DNA from: Candidatus Berkiella aquae
GTDB lineage: Bacteria; Pseudomonadota; Gammaproteobacteria; Berkiellales; Berkiellaceae
Length of the DNA stretch: 64,000 nucleotides
Direction of reading: 5' to 3'
Assembly: GCF_001431295.2 (NCBI RefSeq)
Contig: NZ_LKAJ02000001.1
Span: forward strand, 1,364,001-1,428,000
Both the position numbers and the translations under genes were made by a program. The notes beneath the pieces are model-generated. The model ran no database searches, was not told where the DNA came from, and saw nothing but the letters and a program-made list of their open reading frames with translations. Positions 48,504 to 57,768 of the stretch are shown here, one piece after another. Numbering within the stretch: the stretch's first letter is position 1; the number at the start of each line of letters is the position of its first letter.

Positions 48504-50210
48504 ATGCTCAAATATACCACGCGCTTCGATCACGGATTAGGCCAGGAATGGATTGAGACTGATTTGTCCGGTAAGGAATTACTGGTAACGCCGTTGCTGA
48601 ATAAAGGAACGGCTTTTTCAGAAGAAGAGCGCCATAATTTGAAGTTATTGGGAAAATTGCCGCAGCGCATTGAAACATTGCAGGAACAGTTATTCCGTGT
48701 CGAAAGCCAATTTGGGCGTTATACCACAACATTGCAAAAGTATATTTACCTGAATAATTTACACGATAAAAACGAAACCTTGTTCTATACGTTTTTACTC
48801 GATAACTTAGATATCACCTTGCCGTTGATTTATACGCCTGGTGTGAGTGCAGCAGTCCAACGATTCAGCCATGAATTTCGACAACCCCGTGGTCTTTACA
48901 TCAGTTATCCAGATAGAGACAAAATTGACGAAATTTTAGATAACCGTACCCATGCTGAAATTGATTTATTGGTTGCCACCGATGGTGAACGTATTTTAGG
49001 GATTGGCGATCAAGGGATTGGGGGTATGGACATTCCCATTGCGAAGCTTGTGGTTTATAGCTTATGTGGTGTAAACCCATATCGTACGATCCCCATTTTG
49101 TTAGATGTGGGAACCGATAACCAGCAGTTACTGAATGATCCACTCTATTTAGGTTGGCGTCATGCACGGATCCGTGGCAAAGAATATGATGATTTTATCC
49201 AAACATTTGTGGATGCCGTAAAACGCAAATTACCCAAGAGCATGATTCATTGGGAAGATTTTGGTAATCAAAATGCAAGACGTATACTAGAAACCTATCG
49301 CTTAGAGCATTGCTCGTTCAATGATGATATGCAAGGCACAGCCGTTGTTACTTTAGCTGCGTTATTATCTGCCATCAAAGCGTCTAATTTAGATATTAAA
49401 GATCAACGTATTGTTGTCTATGGTGCCGGGACTGCGGGTTTAGGTATTGCTGATCAATTATTTAATGCAATGGTACATTTTGGTGTTCCACCTGAAGCGG
49501 CAAGACGCCAATTTTGGTTAATCGATCGTCATGGTTTATTGGTAGACGGCATGCCAGAGCTCAATACCTTCCAACAACCTTATGCTCGTCCCAGCCAAGA
49601 AGCGAATGATTGGCCAAATGAGAAACGAGATTTGTTATCGGTCGTTGAAAAAATCCATCCAACCATTTTGATTGGTTGTTCTACGGTAAAAGATGCCTTT
49701 ACCGAAGCGGTGGTCAAAGCAATGGCTTCACATACCAACAAGCCAATTATCTGTCCATTATCAAATCCTAATGAAAATTCCGAAGGCGATCCTAATAATT
49801 TAATTGCATGGACTAAAGGTAAGGCTTTAATTGCCACAGGTAGCCCATTTCCACCGGTAGAATATGAAGGAATAAAATATTGCATTACACAATGTAATAA
49901 TGCTTTATCTTTTCCAGGGATTGGCTTAGGGGTGATAGCAACGAAAGCAACCCAAGTGACAGACAATATGTTGTGGGCTGCCACTCAAGCTATCAGTTTA
50001 AAAGCGCCTATTCTACAAGATCCGACATTACCTCTGTTGCCACATATTACTGAAATTCCTGAACTTGCCGCACATGTTGCTCATGCAGTAGCAGAGCAAG
50101 CCATAAAAGATGGCGTAGCGACGGTTAACCCCAGCATGAATTTTGCTGAGTTTATCAAAGAAAATATGTGGAAACCGTACTATCGCCCCATCCGCTCAGC
50201 CAAAGGGTAA
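48504..50210 (+). CDS. maeA: NAD-dependent malic enzyme
   Basis: This enzyme decarboxylates malate to pyruvate. The 568-residue product (E. coli MaeA 565) shows YTPGVSAAVQRFS, RILGIGDQGIGGM, the metal-site segment HWEDFGNQNARRILE and the dinucleotide fold VVYGAGTAGLGIAD. The assignment to the NAD-dependent, long bacterial form is by length and motifs. It follows purL closely and its last 15 bp overlap the cytochrome gene on the other strand. Confidence 0.95.
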   Translation: MLKYTTRFDHGLGQEWIETDLSGKELLVTPLLNKGTAFSEEERHNLKLLGKLPQRIETLQEQLFRVESQFGRYTTTLQKYIYLNNLHDKNETLFYTFLLDNLDITLPLIYTPGVSAAVQRFSHEFRQPRGLYISYPDRDKIDEILDNRTHAEIDLLVATDGERILGIGDQGIGGMDIPIAKLVVYSLCGVNPYRTIPILLDVGTDNQQLLNDPLYLGWRHARIRGKEYDDFIQTFVDAVKRKLPKSMIHWEDFGNQNARRILETYRLEHCSFNDDMQGTAVVTLAALLSAIKASNLDIKDQRIVVYGAGTAGLGIADQLFNAMVHFGVPPEAARRQFWLIDRHGLLVDGMPELNTFQQPYARPSQEANDWPNEKRDLLSVVEKIHPTILIGCSTVKDAFTEAVVKAMASHTNKPIICPLSNPNENSEGDPNNLIAWTKGKALIATGSPFPPVEYEGIKYCITQCNNALSFPGIGLGVIATKATQVTDNMLWAATQAISLKAPILQDPTLPLLPHITEIPELAAHVAHAVAEQAIKDGVATVNPSMNFAEFIKENMWKPYYRPIRSAKG

Positions 50211-50744
50211 CATGCGTTTTAAAACGGTATCTTTTCTCACGGTGTGGTGAAATAAGGCTGCCAAGATGTGAAGCGCTACAATCCCAATAACAATATATGA
50301 GCTGATTTTATGCGCATTATAGAAAAAACCGCTTAAAGCTTCATTCTTGCTAAGTAAATTGGGAACAGAGAACCAGTTGAAAAAGGGGATAGGTCTTTGC
50401 CCAAACTGCGACATTAAAATGCCTGTAATTGGCATCACCAACATGGCTAGATAAAGAAGAAAATGAACCAACTTTGCAGAAACTCTTTCTAAACCTGACA
50501 TATTGCTTGGCATGTTAGGTCTAGTACCCACATAGCGCCAAATCAGCATCATTAAAGCTAAGAATATGGCACACAATCCAAAAGTTTTATGTAGCATCAT
50601 ATATTGCATTTTTTCAGAGGAGCCTTTTGGAAAGTATTCTCTGCGATAAACAAGATAATACTGCACCACAAATAAGATAAAGATTGCCCAATGCAATAAT
50701 TTTGTTAGACTACCAAATTTTTCCGTGGTGTTGTGTAGAGACAT
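50196..50744 (-). CDS. Cytochrome b561 family protein (copy 1)
   Basis: A 182-residue inner-membrane protein with four predicted membrane helices and paired histidines for two b-type haems (for example KLLHW, LHKTFG, ALHILAALFHH). CybB-type cytochromes accept electrons from quinol or superoxide. ATG 50744 is chosen over an upstream TTG because GGAG lies 8 bp before it. It is the nearest paralog of the neighbour at 50832-51371 and likely arose by tandem duplication. Confidence 0.9.
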   Translation of the reverse strand: MSLHNTTEKFGSLTKLLHWAIFILFVVQYYLVYRREYFPKGSSEKMQYMMLHKTFGLCAIFLALMMLIWRYVGTRPNMPSNMSGLERVSAKLVHFLLYLAMLVMPITGILMSQFGQRPIPFFNWFSVPNLLSKNEALSGFFYNAHKISSYIVIGIVALHILAALFHHTVRKDTVLKRMLPFG

Positions 50745-50779
50745 TCTAAACTCCAATAACAAATCGAATGATCAAAAAA

Positions 50780-50823
50780 GGACAGCCATTTTTGTTTTTG
50801 GGTGTCCTTTTGTTTGGGTGTCC
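50780..50823 (-). terminator. Terminator made from GGACA repeats between the cytochrome genes
   Basis: GGACAGCC (50780), GGGTGTCC (50800) and GGGTGTCC (50816). On the minus strand GGACACCC...GGCTGTCC forms a hairpin (7 of 8 pairs) followed by TTTTTT, 9 to 50 bp beyond the stop of the second cytochrome gene. Another GGGTGTCC lies at 51446-51453 beyond the giant gene. Confidence 0.7.
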
Positions 50824-50831
50824 TATTGAGA

Positions 50832-51371
50832 TTACATCATGCGCTTAAGCACATCATCTTTCCTGACATAGTGATGATACAACGCAGCGAAAGCATGGAA
50901 TGCAACGAGGGCAATAACAAAATAGGAGCAAAGCACATGTATTTGGTAGAAGACTCCACCAATAGTTTCATTTTTGCTGACTAACATTGGTAAATTAAAG
51001 AAGCCAAAAAATGAAACAGAATAACCAGCATAAAGTGACATCAAAATACCGCTAATTGGCATAACAAACATCACAATATAGAGCAATATATGGGTATATT
51101 TTGCAGCCATTCTTTCTTTGCTTGTCATACTACTGGGGTTTTTAGGTCGCACACCAATCCTTCGCCAGTAAATCATGATGGCCGCGAGAATTAAAACGCA
51201 AATACCAATGGACTTATGTAATAAGAGGTAGCGCATTTTTTCTTGCGTATCATTCGGTAAAAATTCACGACGATAGACAAGAAAATATTGCAGGAGGAAA
51301 AGCATGAAAATGATCCAATGTAAAAACTTTGTTAGACTCCCAAATTTTTCTGCGGTATTTTCGAGAGACAT
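50832..51371 (-). CDS. Cytochrome b561 family protein (copy 2)
   Basis: A 179-residue paralog of the preceding protein, matching through most of its length: EKFGSLTK-LHW, VYRRE, ITGILMS/ISGILMS, SKNE, VRKD-VLKRM. It has four membrane helices with the haem histidines conserved. ATG 51371 follows GGAG by 6 bp; an adjacent TTG would add one residue. A terminator of GGACA repeats separates it from copy 1, so the two may be expressed separately. Confidence 0.9.
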   Translation of the reverse strand: MSLENTAEKFGSLTKFLHWIIFMLFLLQYFLVYRREFLPNDTQEKMRYLLLHKSIGICVLILAAIMIYWRRIGVRPKNPSSMTSKERMAAKYTHILLYIVMFVMPISGILMSLYAGYSVSFFGFFNLPMLVSKNETIGGVFYQIHVLCSYFVIALVAFHAFAALYHHYVRKDDVLKRMM

Positions 51372-51517
51372 CAATCACTCCATGAAAAATAATAAAGGTG
51401 CAATTATACCGCTCATATTTGAAAATGCGAAATGGTGAAGTATTTGGGTGTCCTACCCTTATTTCCTGACTTTGTTTATGGTGATTATTTTGAGTTAGTA
51501 AGTACCTGACTGAATTC

Positions 51518-54500
51518 TTAGGATTTTCTATCTTCAATAAAGAGTTCATTAATCTTTTCAATATAAGGAGAATCAGGGGTATTAGGCGCAAGCATGCTTA
51601 TATCGTAAGGTATGCCGGTTAACTGGTGTACCAAATGCTCATTAATGTGGCAAAAGCCATTCATATTAGGATTACTTTCAACACTAAAAGGAGGATTGTA
51701 AAGCTGTTGCATATCAAAAAATTCATTATTGCGGAAATTCATTTCTTGTAAATTTTCGTCAATCTGTAATAACAATTGTGACTCATTCACATTGTCAGAT
51801 TGTAATTGTATTGTGAGCCATTGAAGCTGATTAATGATATCACTAATCCGATCAAAATTTTGAATAGTTAAATCACCAGAAAAACCAGCAATTTTACCTA
51901 AAGCATCCATCGCCAAGAGCACAAATTCCATGCTGGCAAGTTGCAATTGTGTAGAGTAGAGGGTAGGCGTTCCTAATAAATTAGGTGTCATATCAAAAGA
52001 GGCTTCATCTAGCTTATCAAGATTGTCATATTGTAAAGCCCAGGGAAATGCTGCAATAAATTCCTTTTTCAGTTCATCTGTGTTGAAAAGAGATAAAACA
52101 GATTTTTGCTCACTCGTGGTAAATGACATGGTTCGATTAATGCCAATTCTGTCAGGATGCTCAGGCTCTGCACTTGGGATATCATATTCATTTTCAGGTA
52201 ATAAATTTTTAGTCGTTCCTGTATTTTGGCTAACATTGTCAGTTGGTAATTGTAAAGTGCGTTTGCTTACGCCTGCTAAAACATCTTCTAAAAGTTGTGA
52301 ATAGGCTTGTTGTGATTTTTCCTTTTCTAATTGGGCTTGAATATTCTGATATGTTCTATATTGATCATCTATTTTGGATAATAATTCTTTAATTTTATTA
52401 TTTTGAGAAAATAGGCCACTTGCTTCTTCATCTTTAAATTCTCTCAGCTTCATATTTTTTAAATATTGACCGAAAAAATGTTCAAGTGGTTTCGCTTTCT
52501 CTATGTTATTAAATTTTAAAATATCAGCTATCATTTTATGATATTCAGTTAGAATAACAGTGAGATCGGGTAGCAATCGTTTGTAGCTGTTTCCTTGAAT
52601 TTCGTTAATACTCTTGATAAGAAAAATGACATCTATGCTGTCTGCAAAATGCATAAAGCGAGTATCAGATTTGATAATCGAGTGTATCCATTCAATTATT
52701 GCTTTTTCACTATTAGTATCAGACAGTTGATAGTAAACAGAGTGGGAATGGCATTGAAAGAGATATTTTTTAAGATTACTAATCGTTTTTAATTCATTTA
52801 AAGAAACTTTTTTGGTAGGGTCGCGTTTTACATCCTGGGAACGGACAGTCAGTAACTTATTAGCTTTTTCAACATTGACTTGCAGGCTTTCACTCGTTAT
52901 TACGCCTAGTTGCGATAGGAAACTTTTAAATTGTTCAAAGTAATCAATGCCATCTAATATTTTATTTTGAATAAATTCTTTCTTTTTTTCAAATTCAACA
53001 AGAGTGCGCCCTATATTGCTTAAATGTTCAAATTGGCTGCCGTAATTTTTTTTGTAAATAAACATTAGCTTTTGTTGAATAAAACTCAGTAAGGGTAAAA
53101 CATTATTAGATCTAAACATTTTAGCAAGATTAATTTGAGCCTCTTTCGTTTTGCTTAAATATTGTCGATATACTGTTTCAGCTTCTGTTGATGAAAGCTT
53201 AAGTCGCCTAATGGTCGGAGTTTGAATTGCTTTAAATAAGATACTTGCAGTCGTTATTGCTTTTAATTCTAGCGCTTTTATTAATGCGCTTTGAAAAAAA
53301 TAGTAAACCGGTTTAATCTGCTCAAGCTTAGCGTAGGGAACTGGTGTATTATCTGACGATATTTGATAAAAAATGGCAAATCGAATAAAGTAGGTGGCTA
53401 ATTCTTGAAGTTGTTGATAATTTCTAATGGCAGGAGCATTGGGATTAAGTCCTTGCTGTATTCGTTGCTCATCTCCATACCAACTCAGTTCGCGCAATTC
53501 ACTGATGTCAATTGTAGAGAATGCTTTGGTAAATTCACTCTCAACATTTTTAATGAATTTTTTAAGCATTTTATCATATAAAGCTTCGTTGCTAATTTCT
53601 TCAACACTATTATTAATTAATTCAAACAAGCTATAAGCAATTGGTTTGTTAATGGTGGTGTCTGGTTTTTTGGTAGATTCATTATTTTTGCTAGTTAAAA
53701 TGGTTTGTAGTTTTTGTCTTAATTTGTTAAAAGACTGCTGATAATAAGGAAGTGTGTCACATTGCTCATTTAGGCTATTAAATGTTTCTAGTAATTGAAA
53801 TTTTTCATTTTGATTGAAATTGGTGAAATTTTCGTTATCTAAAATTTTTGATATTTCAGATAAATACTCGTCAAGTTTAGTAATGTAAAAATCATTTTCT
53901 TTTAATTTTTGACTTATCGTATTAATGCGTCTTATAAGATAATCTTTCGATAAACTTTGATCTTCAAGCATAGTGCTCATGTGAAGAAAATATTTTTGTT
54001 TTTCAACAATTTTTGCATTAATCAAACTATCAAGCTTGTCAGTTTGAAAACTATTCTGCTTGGCGAGATTAATAAAAATTAGTAATTTGTTATAGAATTC
54101 ACTTTTATCGGGGTTGATGGCAGAAAATAGCAAGGATTGCGTGTCACTTTTAAGGTAGTTTTGCACAAAATAAAGTGATTCTTGACGTTGTTCATTATCG
54201 TAATGATTAAATTGAGCAATGATTCCATCAATAATTGCAAAAGGAGAAATTCTAAACAGTAATGCGATGGTTGCTGTTTCTAAAATGTCGTGATCTTTCT
54301 TTCTAAAAAAATCTCCCCTTGTAATGCGCAGTAGGAAAATATCTTTAGGATCTACTTTTAAATGACCAAATTCATGTGCAATATGGCTGATGTAAGTGAA
54401 GTATTCTTTTATATCAGTAGAATAGACTTTTATATTGGAGAGTTGCTCTTTTATGCCTGGCATCAAGTTAGCTTCAGGTATGTTCTCTACTAGATCAATG

Positions 54501-56272
54501 AGATCAATAATCACTTTGAGCCGTTCATGAAGGAGCTCAATTGCTTGGTAACTACCTGTTATTCTTTGGTTAATGGTTTCATTGCTGGGATCTTGGATTG
54601 CTTGTAAGCGCGCTTTACCTAAAACGCGTAAATATTGCTGATAAGCTAATAGATTGACTTTTATTTCAGAAATGCCGTCGTGTTCAATTATTTCTTGAAT
54701 CTGTGTTAATGAAGAGGTTGTTTCATTAACACCCTTTACTAAATGTAACAATTCAGGGTCTGATACTGGCTCGAGGAAATACGTAATCGTGTCTTTAAAA
54801 TCGGTCTCAATCAGCGATTGAAGTTGCTGCAAATTAGTTATAAGTTCCTTATGATAAACGGTTGTATGTAATAAATATGAACATTCTCTTTTTATAGCTT
54901 GAACAGAAGAGTTTTTTTCAAGTTTTTTAACTGCTTTTGTGATGCGCTGAAGATCATCATTTGATAACGGTATCGGTAGTGAAGTATGCTCCATTGAAAG
55001 TTGCAATATCAAACTGCTTTCTAAAATAGGGTATGTAATCAATATTTTGATATATTGCAAGAGATCGATGACAAACATTTTATATGATTTAAAGCGTTTG
55101 TATTTTATAACACGATTTAAGGTGTTATTGATTTTTAGATACAGAGGAGATTGTAACTGCTTTCTAAAAAATTCATTTAAAATGGCTATTTCATTAGAAA
55201 CAGGCAAGGTATTGATTTGCTCGATAAATGTATTGATAAGATAGCGTTGTCTCTCTACTTCTTGGCAAAGCTTAATAATTTGTTTTTGTACTTTTAATTG
55301 TCGGTTACAAAGCTTTTGAACTTTTTTGAAAGTATAATAAGGTGGTTTACTTATGTTATTGAGACGGCAATAAATCACTTCAATAATAAATTGTTGAAGA
55401 TGCTGCTGTTCTGATGGCTGTAGGCGTAATTCTTTTGTTAGTTTATTGTGTAATTTCCGATAGGTTTTAGTAATGACAGTTTTGTTAAGCATTTCTGGCA
55501 TTAACAAAGTGACAGCAGGTTCACTATTGGCATGATAATGTAAAACGTCTTTTCTAAAGGAGTGATCTTTCCCAAGTATTTCTGACTGCGTCAGTGCTGC
55601 AATTTCATCAGGTGGCATTAACATTAATGTTGCCAAGGAGCTTTTGATGTCATCAATTGAAATATCTGCAATGCTTGTTGTTGTTTTTTCAGAATAGGCA
55701 TTTGATTGTTCTTCAAGCCACTGTGAACTCTTTTTTTGAAGATAGGGACAAAGTTCAGAAAATTCTTTGAGAAGATTACAAATATTATCATTATCGTGTT
55801 GGCTAGGGAGAATCCCTAAGCTATCTTTGATCTGCCTACTTAAGACATTGACAATGAGTTTAGAGAAACAAATAGAGAGTGTTGGTTGGCTATTAATATA
55901 AATAAGAGAAATATGGCGTTTATTGATTTGAAAGAAAGATTCAAAGGTTTCATTAGCATTTTTTGTCGATTCAACTTCGTGAGAGAGGGAATTTAAATAG
56001 TTGTTTAATGCAATATCATTTGATTTGTTGTCAAAATAATTTGTTTTTAGATAATGAATCATTGTTTGAAATAATTCTTGAAGTTGCGTCGGAGAGGTTG
56101 ATTGCTTCTGGATATCAATTTGCAATTCATTTAATGAAGGTATCAGGTCGGCAATATCGCTTTCATGCAACATAGTTTGCCAAGTGTTATAGGAAGGGTC
56201 AAAATCATGAGTAGCTCGTTGTTTTTTTTGAATAAGAGCCATTGCTATTTTTTTTTGAATTGGTTTTGCCAT
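51518..56272 (-). CDS. Giant helical protein of unknown function
   Basis: A 1584-residue protein with no recognised family. It is rich in Leu, Ile, Gln, Asn, Lys and Glu, predicted almost entirely helical with coiled-coil-prone stretches. The N-terminus is basic (MAKPIQKKIAMALIQKK). No signal peptide, no membrane segment and no repeats were noticed. ATG 56272 is preferred over an in-frame ATG at 56302 because AGGA lies 5 bp upstream. It is AT-rich and divergent from the next gene. Size, composition and location suggest an effector-like protein, as with the partial gene at the window start, but I see no sequence link between them. Confidence 0.8.
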   Translation of the reverse strand: MAKPIQKKIAMALIQKKQRATHDFDPSYNTWQTMLHESDIADLIPSLNELQIDIQKQSTSPTQLQELFQTMIHYLKTNYFDNKSNDIALNNYLNSLSHEVESTKNANETFESFFQINKRHISLIYINSQPTLSICFSKLIVNVLSRQIKDSLGILPSQHDNDNICNLLKEFSELCPYLQKKSSQWLEEQSNAYSEKTTTSIADISIDDIKSSLATLMLMPPDEIAALTQSEILGKDHSFRKDVLHYHANSEPAVTLLMPEMLNKTVITKTYRKLHNKLTKELRLQPSEQQHLQQFIIEVIYCRLNNISKPPYYTFKKVQKLCNRQLKVQKQIIKLCQEVERQRYLINTFIEQINTLPVSNEIAILNEFFRKQLQSPLYLKINNTLNRVIKYKRFKSYKMFVIDLLQYIKILITYPILESSLILQLSMEHTSLPIPLSNDDLQRITKAVKKLEKNSSVQAIKRECSYLLHTTVYHKELITNLQQLQSLIETDFKDTITYFLEPVSDPELLHLVKGVNETTSSLTQIQEIIEHDGISEIKVNLLAYQQYLRVLGKARLQAIQDPSNETINQRITGSYQAIELLHERLKVIIDLIDLVENIPEANLMPGIKEQLSNIKVYSTDIKEYFTYISHIAHEFGHLKVDPKDIFLLRITRGDFFRKKDHDILETATIALLFRISPFAIIDGIIAQFNHYDNEQRQESLYFVQNYLKSDTQSLLFSAINPDKSEFYNKLLIFINLAKQNSFQTDKLDSLINAKIVEKQKYFLHMSTMLEDQSLSKDYLIRRINTISQKLKENDFYITKLDEYLSEISKILDNENFTNFNQNEKFQLLETFNSLNEQCDTLPYYQQSFNKLRQKLQTILTSKNNESTKKPDTTINKPIAYSLFELINNSVEEISNEALYDKMLKKFIKNVESEFTKAFSTIDISELRELSWYGDEQRIQQGLNPNAPAIRNYQQLQELATYFIRFAIFYQISSDNTPVPYAKLEQIKPVYYFFQSALIKALELKAITTASILFKAIQTPTIRRLKLSSTEAETVYRQYLSKTKEAQINLAKMFRSNNVLPLLSFIQQKLMFIYKKNYGSQFEHLSNIGRTLVEFEKKKEFIQNKILDGIDYFEQFKSFLSQLGVITSESLQVNVEKANKLLTVRSQDVKRDPTKKVSLNELKTISNLKKYLFQCHSHSVYYQLSDTNSEKAIIEWIHSIIKSDTRFMHFADSIDVIFLIKSINEIQGNSYKRLLPDLTVILTEYHKMIADILKFNNIEKAKPLEHFFGQYLKNMKLREFKDEEASGLFSQNNKIKELLSKIDDQYRTYQNIQAQLEKEKSQQAYSQLLEDVLAGVSKRTLQLPTDNVSQNTGTTKNLLPENEYDIPSAEPEHPDRIGINRTMSFTTSEQKSVLSLFNTDELKKEFIAAFPWALQYDNLDKLDEASFDMTPNLLGTPTLYSTQLQLASMEFVLLAMDALGKIAGFSGDLTIQNFDRISDIINQLQWLTIQLQSDNVNESQLLLQIDENLQEMNFRNNEFFDMQQLYNPPFSVESNPNMNGFCHINEHLVHQLTGIPYDISMLAPNTPDSPYIEKINELFIEDRKS

Positions 56273-56521
56273 AGTATTCCTGCTACAAGCATATGCACTC
56301 ATCCCTAAGTTAATTCCTTCATCTATTAGTCAATTTCCTGTAGCAAAAAGTTTTATTTTGATCTCAAAACAGGGCCATGTGTTAGGTTGTTGGTCATATT
56401 TCAAACTTGTTTTTGGGTGGGCTTTTATGGTCAAATCTAAAGATGATAACTAAAAATAAGCTGGATGCATGATGAGATAAGGAATTCACCTTTCAATTAG
56501 TTTAAATAAGAAGTAAAAACC

Positions 56522-57583
56522 ATGAGAGAGAATTTAAATCCCGGCTTATCTTGGTGGAAAAAAATTAAATCAATCTTTAAAAGAGACCCTGAAATCAAGG
56601 GATCTTTGCAGTTACCCCCAATAATTGATTTATCAGCTGACCCTTTTGTTTATATCGATGAATTACAAGCGATGGTAAGTCAATTGCGTAGTGAGTTTGA
56701 TCTTGAGCAAGAACAACAGTGGGATTTAAATCTATTAGCCGCTAGCACCTATTTATATCATGTTGAACGGATCTTAGTAAAAATAAGAGAAAATATGCTA
56801 ACGATTCGTTATAGAACAGAACAATTTAAAGAACAGCCTGAACAAATCAATCGTATTGAATTTAATCAGGCGCATGAGGCGCAGTCTCACTGTTATATTG
56901 CGATTGTCAATTTGATTGCCTTATTAAGAAAAATTTCCATTAAACAAATCTATAATGATGAAGTGGTTAACTGTATTCATGCCCTTGAGCTTGAATCTGC
57001 AAATTTGAATACCACTATCCGTGCGTTAAACCAGATGAGTTTTAGACAAGAAACATTATCGCAATTAAATGCATTAGAACAAGCGCTAAAACAAACGATT
57101 GCGGTGTCCCCCGCAGATTATGTTTATAGTAGCCAAGGTGTGATGTATTCAACAACCGAATTGCTACGCAATCAATTGAAAGAGGTGCCATTAGACGATG
57201 CGAAATGGTTAGCCGTATTTGTTGAAATGCATGACATACTTAAAAAATGCTATGTTGTTGCTAGAAAAAGTGTTATTAAAGAGTTATTAGATAAAATGTG
57301 CGATCATATTCAGAATTTAATTGCTGCATTTAATAATGCTAGCCAAAATCCTGATAAAGAAGTTGTCTTTAATCAATTATCTTTTATTTTCAGCAGCATT
57401 GAATCTATCCGTTTTAATACTCACCGTGAAAGTCGTTGTTCAAAGAATTTATTTGAAAAAGCTAAATTTGCAAGACAACAATTACGCAAAGCGTGCCGAC
57501 AGCATCCTATCGGCCGGGAGTATTTAATTCGTCATGCAATCAAAGACACTTCCCTTAAAACGAGAATGAAATCTTCTCTGTAA
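56522..57583 (+). CDS. Helical protein of unknown function
   Basis: A 353-residue soluble protein, predicted all-helical, with a basic N-terminal Trp-containing stretch (LSWWKKIKSIFKRD) and a basic C-terminus. I recognise no domain. The ribosome site is weak. It is divergent from the giant gene and codirectional with the repeat protein gene, with nested inverted repeats (CTAAC/GTTAG, ATAACTC/GAGTTAT) just after its stop that may act as a terminator. Confidence 0.7.
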   Translation: MRENLNPGLSWWKKIKSIFKRDPEIKGSLQLPPIIDLSADPFVYIDELQAMVSQLRSEFDLEQEQQWDLNLLAASTYLYHVERILVKIRENMLTIRYRTEQFKEQPEQINRIEFNQAHEAQSHCYIAIVNLIALLRKISIKQIYNDEVVNCIHALELESANLNTTIRALNQMSFRQETLSQLNALEQALKQTIAVSPADYVYSSQGVMYSTTELLRNQLKEVPLDDAKWLAVFVEMHDILKKCYVVARKSVIKELLDKMCDHIQNLIAAFNNASQNPDKEVVFNQLSFIFSSIESIRFNTHRESRCSKNLFEKAKFARQQLRKACRQHPIGREYLIRHAIKDTSLKTRMKSSL

Positions 57584-57671
57584 TCTCTCAAACTAACTGA
57601 GTTGAATAACTCAATTGTTCAATAAGCGAGTTATTTGTTAGTTATAAAGTTGACAATGTGCCGACCACGAA

Positions 57672-57749
57672 ATAAGATGAGCGACTATTTACATGATTTA
57701 GTTGTTTATTTAAGATGAGCAACTACTCACTAAGTTCAGTTGTTAGTTA
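57672..57749 (+). repeat. Imperfect 39-bp direct repeat upstream of the repeat protein gene
   Basis: Two head-to-tail copies, 57672-57710 and 57710-57749, share TAAGATGAGC(G/A)ACTA and (T)AGTTGTT; each contains the inverted halves AACTA and TAGTT. They end 20 bp before the ATG, in the place expected for a regulator-binding region. Confidence 0.5.
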
Positions 57750-57768
57750 ATTATTAAGGGGCGGTTCG

